A DNA stretch of 15,562 bases, taken from contig JAISZV010000175.1 of the NCBI GenBank assembly GCA_031284475.1, positions 1 through 15,562 on the forward strand, given 5' to 3'. Made by a program: the position numbers and the translations under genes. This stretch comes from Proteiniphilum sp. Its GTDB lineage: Bacteria > Bacteroidota > Bacteroidia > Bacteroidales > Dysgonomonadaceae. A model generated the notes under the pieces. It was not told the DNA's origin. It saw only the letters and a list, made by a program, of their open reading frames with translations, and did not search any database. The number at the start of each line of letters is the position of its first letter. Position 1 is the stretch's first letter. Below are positions 5,761 through 14,300 of the stretch, one piece after another.

Positions 5761-6474
5761 TTATTCGCCGATTTCGTTTTCGTCGGCAGGAACAATCAAC
5801 TTATACCCTTTACCGTGAATATTGATAATTTCGATATTGGGTTCCGGTTTCAGCAATTTACGCAACTTTGTGATATACACGTCCATACTGCGCGCATTGA
5901 AATAGGTATCCTCTTCCCATATCTGTTTCAGGGCATGGTTTCGTTCCAGTATCTCATTCGCGTGTGCGCAGAGGAGCGAAAGCAATTCGGATTCTTTGGT
6001 GGTCAGTTTTGTCTGGGCCTCTCCAATAGTGAGAACTTGCTTTTGCGTGTCGAACGTCATTGTGCCGAAGCTGTAGACTTGCTGTTCTTTGCTCTTTTTG
6101 CCTTTCACACGGCGGATGATCGCTTCGATACGAAGCACCAGTTCTTCCATGCTGAACGGTTTGGTAATGTAATCGTCGGCGCCTGCTTTGAATCCTTCCA
6201 ACACATCTTCCTTCATGTTCTTTGCAGTCAGGAAAATCACGGGTATCTCCGTGTTGATGGTTCTTATCTCTTTCACAAGCGTGATTCCGTCTTTTTTCGG
6301 CATCATCACATCCACAATGCAAAGATCATACTTTGTCTTTACAAATCCTTTGAAACCTGCTTCTCCATCGGGAAACAGATCGGTGTCAAACCCTTTTGCC
6401 TGGAGATATTCTCTCAGCAACATGCCAAGATTCTCATCATCTTCGCATAAAAAAATTTTTAACTTCTCTTCCAT
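5761..6474 (-). CDS. rprY: Response regulator RprY, OmpR/PhoB family
   Basis: A 237-aa cytosolic DNA-binding response regulator, partner of RprX. Receiver domain about 5-120: acidic pocket Glu11-Asp12-Asp13, phospho-acceptor Asp55 in VDVMMP, Thr83 in FLTAK, and Lys105 in YITKPF. Winged-helix domain about 132-230: TTKESELLSLL, then RSMDVYITKLRKLL (recognition helix) and NIHGKGYKL (wing). Sequence and length fit RprY of Bacteroides and Porphyromonas, linked in those genera to tetracycline-sensitivity phenotypes, oxidative stress and envelope control. ATG 6472-6474 lies one base past the rprX stop, so translation is probably coupled. A strong terminator follows. All catalytic residues are present. 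Confidence 0.94.
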   Translation of the reverse strand: MEEKLKIFLCEDDENLGMLLREYLQAKGFDTDLFPDGEAGFKGFVKTKYDLCIVDVMMPKKDGITLVKEIRTINTEIPVIFLTAKNMKEDVLEGFKAGADDYITKPFSMEELVLRIEAIIRRVKGKKSKEQQVYSFGTMTFDTQKQVLTIGEAQTKLTTKESELLSLLCAHANEILERNHALKQIWEEDTYFNARSMDVYITKLRKLLKPEPNIEIINIHGKGYKLIVPADENEIGE

Positions 6475-6475
6475 A

Positions 6476-8032
6476 TCATTTCTGTGTTATTACGGGTAAA
6501 CTTATTATAAATTTGGTTCCTTTTCCTAATTCGCTATCGGCCCGGATGGAGCCGTTCATGTCGGTTACGATTTTCTTTACGTATGCCAATCCCAGGCCAA
6601 ACCCTTTCACATCGTGACGGTTGCCGGTAGATACACGGTAAAATCGTTCAAATACTTTCTTCGCATCCTCCTTTCTCATTCCTATTCCGTTGTCTTCAAT
6701 GCTGATAATGATCTTATTTCCTTCGTTCCTTGTCCGAATCATCAATTCAGGGGGTACATCCTTTTTTTTGTATTTCAGGGCGTTGTCGAGGATATTGAAA
6801 ATTACATTGGTGAAATGCATTTCATCCACTTTGATGGTGGATTCCTCCGCCTGAAGATCAATGTCGAGGGTTCCCTCCAGTTTCTCTACTTTCAATACGT
6901 GCGTGTTGGCCACGTTCACTACCAAGTCGTTCGCGTCGATCTCCTTCATTTTCAGCGTGGCTTTCTGTTTGTCGAAAAGCGACATTTGCAGCACCTTTTC
7001 TACCTGAAAGCTCAGCCTTTTGGTCTCGTCATGAATCACGCCGGTGACATGCCTGAACACTTCGGGCGATTTCAGTATCGATTCATCCTTCAGCATCTGC
7101 GATGCAAGCGAGATGGTAGAGACCGGCGTTTTCAACTCATGCGTCATGTTGTTAATAAAATCGTTCTTCATTTCAGACAAACGCTTTTGCCTGAAGAGTG
7201 ATACCACCGTGAATATAAACGTTATCAGCAGGATAACCGTAAATATAAGCGACGGGATAAAGAAAGAAAACTCGCCGTACACATAATCCCGCCTCGTCGG
7301 GAAATAGACTCTCAATCTGTTTAATTTTGCAGACGGGTCGTTTGGAAACAGGATTTGAGTGTAGACGGCCTCTCTCTGTTTAGTGGAAAATCCGGTTGAT
7401 GAATAGACCACATTATTATTGAAATCTACAATCCGGAAACTGAATGGAACATTCAGCCCATTGTAAGCCAATTCGGATCGGATGTATCGCTCCACATCGC
7501 TGAAATTTATCCTCTTTTCAATCGGTTCGTCGCTTGCGCGGCTCATTATTTTTAAAATAACCTCGTCGAGCAACACACGTTCGTGCAGATAGCGTTTCGA
7601 GAGGGCCTGCTGCATGTCGTACTGCGTTCTGGAGATGGTGCTGGATCCCGGATTGGGGGATAAAAACACACTTTCTCGCTGTTGTTGCGGGCGTAGCGAC
7701 TGCTCGGTTCTGTTCAACTCAATTCTTGTTTCGCTTCCATCGGGACGGGTATTCGCGCTTCTGCTTTCGCTTGTGATGTTTTGCGAAATTTGCGATTGGT
7801 TGTATTGTGAATACCTGTTTTCCGATTCAATCATATCCTGTTCCAGGTATCTCCGTGTCTGGTCCTGCTCCAGGTCTCTCATTACGTTGTGCAGGCTTCT
7901 GCTTACTTGTTCGTCGAATTGTTGGGTTCTAATATCCAAACTGGTTCTCATGTACTTTACCTGCAAGAACAGTAATGCAAAGAATGCAGTGAACATCACA
8001 ATAGCAAGCAGCCAGATAGTTGATTTTTTCAT
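6476..8032 (-). CDS. rprX: Sensor histidine kinase RprX
   Basis: A 518-aa inner-membrane sensor kinase. TM1 is about 6-24 and TM2 about 256-280. The roughly 230-residue periplasmic region between them is Gln/Ser/Arg-rich in its first half (about 55-145), with a compact folded segment about 147-255. Dimerisation/H-box DFINNMTHELKTPV has the phospho-acceptor His298. The ATPase domain has N-box Asn413/Asn417 (FNILDNALKYKK), G1 EDNGIGM (446-452), the FERFYRV segment and G2 KGFGLGLAYVKKI (476-488), so kinase activity should be intact. Length and arrangement match RprX. The ligand is not known. It is the first gene of a two-gene operon with rprY and lies 303 bases downstream of sprA. Confidence 0.94.
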   Translation of the reverse strand: MKKSTIWLLAIVMFTAFFALLFLQVKYMRTSLDIRTQQFDEQVSRSLHNVMRDLEQDQTRRYLEQDMIESENRYSQYNQSQISQNITSESRSANTRPDGSETRIELNRTEQSLRPQQQRESVFLSPNPGSSTISRTQYDMQQALSKRYLHERVLLDEVILKIMSRASDEPIEKRINFSDVERYIRSELAYNGLNVPFSFRIVDFNNNVVYSSTGFSTKQREAVYTQILFPNDPSAKLNRLRVYFPTRRDYVYGEFSFFIPSLIFTVILLITFIFTVVSLFRQKRLSEMKNDFINNMTHELKTPVSTISLASQMLKDESILKSPEVFRHVTGVIHDETKRLSFQVEKVLQMSLFDKQKATLKMKEIDANDLVVNVANTHVLKVEKLEGTLDIDLQAEESTIKVDEMHFTNVIFNILDNALKYKKKDVPPELMIRTRNEGNKIIISIEDNGIGMRKEDAKKVFERFYRVSTGNRHDVKGFGLGLAYVKKIVTDMNGSIRADSELGKGTKFIISLPVITQK

Positions 8033-8074
8033 ACACTTCTTTTACTTACTTCCGTTTTTGTGACATTTTTATTT

Positions 8075-8108
8075 CAAAGATCGTCTCTCTTCATTTTAAC
8101 ATAACAAA
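8075..8108 (-). promoter_or_regulatory. Candidate rprX promoter
   Basis: Minus-strand TTTG (8105-8108) lies 22 bases before GATCTTTG (8075-8082), which differs from TAnnTTTG only at its first base. Spacing is slightly longer than the usual -33/-7 distance. It would leave a leader of about 35 to 40 bases before the rprX ATG. Confidence 0.35.
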
Positions 8109-8294
8109 TTAACCTCTTTTTTGTTTAACACTTGTCCTTAAAATTAAGAAAAAACGCAGAGGAGGGCTTTTTATAACATTAATTAATCATAGAAACGGTT
8201 ATATAGGTTTCTTTTTAAGATTCGTTTAATCACTTTATTCCCTGTCTCCGTTTCCCAACTCCCTCAATCTTTCTTCAACTTTTCTTCCCCCATT

Positions 8295-8330
8295 AATCAT
8301 TACATCATTAAATCATCACATCATTAAATC
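8295..8330. repeat. 16-bp tandem repeat directly downstream of sprA
   Basis: AATCATTACATCATTA (8295-8310) is followed by AATCATCACATCATTA (8311-8326), differing at one base, and then a partial AATC (8327-8330). The array ends five bases before the sprA stop codon. It may be simple slippage in AT-rich DNA. Confidence 0.75.
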
Positions 8331-8335
8331 CAAAA

Positions 8336-11300
8336 TTATTGATCCATATTAAACCGCACGCTCATTCCTGCGCTTGTGGTGGAAGTGGGATAGGAGCCTG
8401 ATGAAACAAGCGGACGGTACGCCATTCTGTCGAAAAATGCACGCAAGGTGATCGCCCTGCTTAGCGAATAGTCGGCGGAAAAGCTTATGGTGGTGGTTAT
8501 TATCCCGCTTGTGGCCTGTGTAAATTGCTCTTCAATCTTCCTGATCAGCGCATGGGTGGTTTTCCGTGAAATATCGAGGCGGATGTTCAGGTCGTTGCCG
8601 AACGCGGCCGTCCTGTCGTCCGGTTGTGTGTTGCCGGCCGTTTTACCAGCGGAGGGCCGCCGGCGTTCTCTTTGCATGAAATCTGATTTGAGGCCGACGA
8701 CACGGTTGAAGTGAGGAATACGGTAGCCTAATCCCGTTACAATATCATAGTCGTTCGTTTCCACGATCTGATAAGATGCGATATTCAGGTTCAACGCCCT
8801 GCTTTTGTTGATTCTCAGAGTCATGTTTATGTTATTGTTCCATACTCCCCGCGCTTCGATCAGCGGGTTGAAGCTCTCCTGGATGCTCACCGAAGATATA
8901 TTGAAGGGAGCGGAGGGGATGGGGAAGCCCGAAACCGCGTCGCGCACATAACCCAGACCGCTCCCATCGCCGAGGGGCGCCCAGCTCGTGAAAGAGTCGA
9001 ACGACCCTACCCTGTATTGGGAGAGATATTGGTGTGCGAGGGTAAGCGATTGCATATACGTTTCCAGTTGGGGCAGCAGCCTCATCATATTATAGGATAT
9101 AAGCCAATTGGGCAGCAGTGCGGAAATCCCCGGAAAAGGCGTCAGCGCCACCGAATTGGGATTTTTGCCTGTGTAGGCGGCCAGAAAAGCGGGAATGAGC
9201 ACGCCGGACGAGTTGAGGCCTACGTCGCCGACGCTGCCGTCAAAGGGTTTTCCCTCGTATCCGCTTCCGGCAAGGAAGCCTCCGAAAGGATAGTTTGTAC
9301 CGGCGTATTGTTTTCTTGTCCGTTCTGCGATGATCTGCCGGTTTTCAAGGAATTTCTCGAAAGCCTGCGAGCGGTAATTGTTGCCTGCCTTTGAGTTCTC
9401 AAACGCCGAGGAGAGCGTTTGCACGGTCATTGCAAAACTCCCCCCCAGCTTTTTGGGCATATCGTCGTACATATATTGTATCTCCGTACGGTGATTTTTT
9501 TCATACAACGCGTTCAAGTCTATTTTTAATCCCGGAAGCGGTTCTAAAGAAGCGTCGAGCCGCAGGTTCCTTGTTTCGTTGTAGATGGCGGGGGTGATAT
9601 TGTTTTTATTCAATACCAATAAATTGCCGGCTTTCAGTTTCTCTACGAACCGTTCGCCGCCCTCAAAACCGAAAGCGAACCGCCATCCGGGCAACAGTCC
9701 GCCCGGCGTGCGTTGCTGCCCGAAAAAGTCGCCGGCCATCCCTTCAAATCCGGGGACGTCGCTACGCGACTTGTACCCCCAATTGATATTTACGCTCCGG
9801 ATCATCATCAGCGTTTGCACTGCATACCGGGCGATACCCTGCCCGGCGGGGTTCCGCTCTCCGGGCGAACTGCCGGACTGCCGCGCGTTCCATTCGCCGG
9901 CGAAGCGGTTGTTGACCTCCCGCAGGAACGGAATTTTGTTGTAGAGCGATACCAGGTTGAAACGGTTGTTTACCGTAAACGAAAGGTCGTTCTGCAAGAA
10001 GTTGCCTATTTTTTCATCTTGTATCATAGCCCCCCGTTCCCACCGGTATTGGGAGTGGTATGCCGCGCTGGAGCCTATCCAATCCAACAGCGGAATAAGA
10101 GCGAACGGGAGCGTATAAGTTACGTCGGCCGTTTGCGCATAGTTCAGCGGTTTTCCCAGTTCGCGGATGCTCTGCGCCACCGAATCTTTCCATATTTCAT
10201 AATCGCTTCTGTTGAGTTGTTTGTTTACTTGCAGGTAAGGTTCTTCGATTTCGGCCACGGTACCCGAACGGAAAGCGGTTTTCAGGTTGCGCGTCAGATC
10301 CCAGGCGATGGAGAAATCCCTGTTCCAAAAGAAATTGCGGCTGAACGAAAGGTACTTTTGCCGCGCCTGCGTAACCCCTTCGGCGTAGCCATTCAGGTCG
10401 CGCAACTGCACCTCCTCATAATTGCGCACAAGATCGGAACTGAGGCGGATATTGTTGGGCAGGTAATTGAGGTTCACCGCCCGGAACAGTTCCGGCATGG
10501 CGGCGTTGTCGCCGGTTTTTTTGAACGGTTCCCAGGGTTTCACGAGCGGCGTGTATTCGTAATTCGCCTGTAACCTGAAATTTTTTGCGGTGGCGTATTG
10601 GGTATCGGGGCTTCGGCGTTGGTTTTCGTTCCGGGCATAGGTGAAACTGAAATTGGCCGGATCGTATGGCATCGGCTGCTTGCTTTTGATCTCCATCTTT
10701 ACGTTGCTAAGGCTGAGGCTTACATCTTTAACGCCGGTGACGGCAATACGGCGGATAGAATCGCTCAGTAGCCGGTTTCCGGATTGTTTTATGGATTCCG
10801 AGAGCAGTACGTCTTGGTTAAAGGGATCGTAGAGAGGGGCCGTAATTTGGTTGGAATAAGAGAAGTAGAGCGGCGCCGACAGTTTTATTTGTTTGGGTAG
10901 GAACCGCCCCATTTCTAAGTTCAATGCCAACTGTATTGAGGTATAATCATCGTTGCGGCGTTGCGGCAGGCTTTGGTTGATTGTTCCGAAGCCGGCTGTC
11001 TCTTTCCGTCCGGAGAAACCGACCGTCCCTATGTCGGACAGCGCCAGTTGCACATTTCCCTGCGCCGCCCAGCCTCCCATCTCATCGAACTCGCTCAGGC
11101 GTAGTTCGTTTACCCATATTTCCGCCGAGCGGCTGCCGCCGGCGTTGTTTCTGACGCCGATCATCATTACTTTTACTTCCGCCAGCGACGGGTTTCCGGT
11201 GATGGTGACGCGGTTTCCCTGTTTCTCCGGGTCGGGGCGTGTGTAAGGCGCAAAATAGGAAGCCCCGTCGCCGCGTTGTTTGTCTGCATTCCGTTCCGAT

Positions 11301-14300
11301 TTCAGGTCGGTAAGCAGTTCAAGCGGGAAGTCGAACATATTCTCTCCGGGCCACACTTTTTCCTGGTCGGGAAGGCTGTTTGCACTGTATTGCCCTTCGG
11401 GGGTGAGCCGCAACGGAATCTCATATTCATAGAAATTGTTCCTGTAGTCCGATCCCAGCCGCAGGAAGATAGAGAGGTCGCCGTCGTGCAAGTTGCCGGG
11501 GTCTTCCGGCAACCGTTCTGCGTGCACGAACATCTGTAAGCGTTTGTAACGGCGCAGGTCGTATATACCGCTTTTATACACGGCGCGGGCGTTATCAGGA
11601 TCAAGCTCCTCCACCTTTAGGGAGAGCGACTGCTCATTTTCCTGCCGCAGTTGGGGCTGTCCCGGATCGAGAATGCGGGTAACTCCCGGCGGAAGAACAT
11701 AACTCACCGGCGTGCGCCGCCCGTTTTCCTCGATGTTGACCGTGGAAATATTGATGTTGCCCGATCCTGTGGCCGCCCCGCCGGAGGAGAGGTCGTTCCC
11801 GTAGTTCCGCCATTCGCTGCGTTTCAGTTCCAGTGTGGCGAAACGCAGGAAAACAGGTTCTTCAAAACCGGTGAGAAACATCCGCATAAAACGGATATTA
11901 TTGAATCCCTCAATGTTTCCCGTTTTTGCCTGGTACTCCCGGACAGGAATCTTGAACAGATACCAGGTAACTTTCCCGTCGCTGCCGTTCTGTAACCGCA
12001 CGCTCGTTTCCCGTTTGTCCACAATAAAATTGCCGCCTACCTTCATCGCTTCGGGGCGGAGCGAGATTTTGTACTCATAATAAGATTCGTTCTCATTCAG
12101 GGTGTTGTCGTTGTCTATATCCTCAATATCGGGCGTAGTACGCGACGCGGTTGAATAGGCGTTTTCATCTTCCGGAGAGAGAGAATTTCCCTCCGTGCCG
12201 TTGAAATACTTATACCGGTCGAGGATGCTCATTTGCCGCCTGTCCTGTTCCGCTCCCCTGTAATGGCGGAAGGAGTCTCCAGCCGGGTCATTGAGCGGGG
12301 AGTGCGCATCTTCCTGCATCCGCGAAAGAGTTTCGCCCGGTAAACGGGCGCGCAGTTCGTCTAAGTAATTCCTGTAAGCGGGGAATGATTTCTCCTCTTC
12401 GCTGCTCAGCCCGTTCAGTCCCACATCCTGTAAGCGGCGGGATTCGTCTCCGCGGGAATTGTCGAAGGCATATACGGTGGACTGGCGTTTGGAATATTTT
12501 CCCCACGCCGTGTAACCTACGGCTGTGGTGTCCCCATCAACAGGCAGTCCGTTCTCGAAGAACTTCTTACCGTCTTTGAGCGCGTCTTCGGATATTTCGC
12601 CCAGGTTAAAGTAAAGGTCGCCCCCGCGCGAAACGCCCAGCGTATCGTTCACAAAGGGATTCATCAGCCAGAACTCTATGTATTCGATGTTGGCGGTTTC
12701 AAAATCGCGGACGTCCATCCGGCGGGTGATACCGCCCCAGCGGTTGCGGGGATTGAGCAGCCGGCCCTCGCCGTCGGTGTTGGCGTCGAGGTTATAAGGC
12801 CCCCGTTCGTTGGGATAGTAGGAGATATTGAACACCGGGATAGTGGCCGGTTGCCCGAAGTAAGCATCCCTGCCGGGGAATATTTCCCGTTCGTAAACTT
12901 CCCGCACACGGTGGTCGGAGAGCTGTTCCTTGTCGTTTTTGATATGGGCGGGGGTGAGGGAGGAGTTCCGGTGAGTGAACATGCCGTCGATATAAAACCA
13001 AGCCATTTGCGCGCGGTTTTTCCCGTATTCGGTATTGTTGGAGAGGGCGGCTTCGGGGAATAGTCCTGCGGATGCGCTGTTGTAGGGCGTGGCGGCAAGC
13101 GACCATCCGTATGGGGAGCGGAGATCGATTCCCGAAGCGGAAGACTCGAAATCGTCGAGATAGGAGTACCCTCCCGTGTATTTGTTTTTGTAACGCCCTG
13201 CAATAAGGTGGGCAAATTCCAGCCTTGCCGAGAGTTGCGAAGGGGCCGTAGCTTCTACAAACGGCAGCATATCGAGAAGGTTGGTCAGTGCGGCGGATTC
13301 TTTTTTATAGTCTAAGTTTACGCCCCAGAGGGTGTTTTTTACCGATTCGTCTCCGGGCAGCGTTTTCGTGATGAGCGGTTTCTCGTAATAGTGCATCAGC
13401 GTTGCGCCGGCGGAGAAATCATTTGAAAAGTTGTAAAGCAGGTTTACGCCCGTCAGTGTCCGTCGTTGCATTTGCGCCGTTTGCCGGTTTTCCAGCGTGA
13501 CGCTCACGGGCGTTCCTGCGTCGAGGATAGACCGGTTGATGATGCGTACCGTGCCGGAGAGATAGTCCACGGTATAATCCGCCCCCTCCGTGAGGGTGAC
13601 TCCGGCGGCGGTTACCTTTACCGATCCGCGGGGAATATTCATCGCGTTCAGGTTGATCTCCGCATCCGACGAACCCCTGTACTCACCGCTCATGCGGAAT
13701 TTGTTCTTTTCCGCGGCCTGCCGGGCGACGGTGAGCGTGGAGTCGTACAACTCCTGATAGACGAACCTGTTTGCCACAGCGTCGTTTCCGATCACTTTCC
13801 TCAGGTGCGCGCCGAACGGCTCCGTTACAGGGAAGATGATGCGCCCGTTTTTGCGGTCTATGGTGTAACCGTCAAGGAAATCGAAAACGCCGTCGGGATA
13901 GGGGTCGTTGCGCGCGTTGAGCCTGTCCGTGTTCATTACCTGCAACAGCAATTTATCTTCGATACCGCTGTTGGGCAGATAATTCAGGTAAACGCCGGTA
14001 GTGTCGCTCAGGTAGGTGATGTGCAGTTTGAAGTGGTCTTGCTGCAAGTCGTATGCGTTGTACCCTGCGGAATAGATATTCTTCATCATCAAGTCCCAGG
14101 TATAGGCCCTGGGGGAAAGAGAAACCGGTTTCAGCATTTTCACGAAGAGCGCGCCGCCGGTTGCCGGGTTATTCCCTTCCGCTTCCTTTCCCACATCGCC
14201 GGAAAATTCCCCTACCTGGTAAACCCGTCCGTTGCAGGTATATTCAAAGGCTACGGCCAACACTTCGTCCGCCTGTAACGGCATTTGAAGCGAGATATAG

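Larger units (their letters stand above)
8033..8335. other. AT-rich sprA-rprX spacer
   Basis: The 303 bases between the sprA stop and the rprX ATG contain a 16-bp tandem repeat at the sprA end (8295-8330) and a candidate rprX promoter (8075-8108). A weak minus-strand hairpin also lies within (AGAAAC with GTTTCT, loop of ten). No small ORF or RNA gene is convincing, and no good intrinsic terminator for sprA is visible. Confidence 0.5.
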
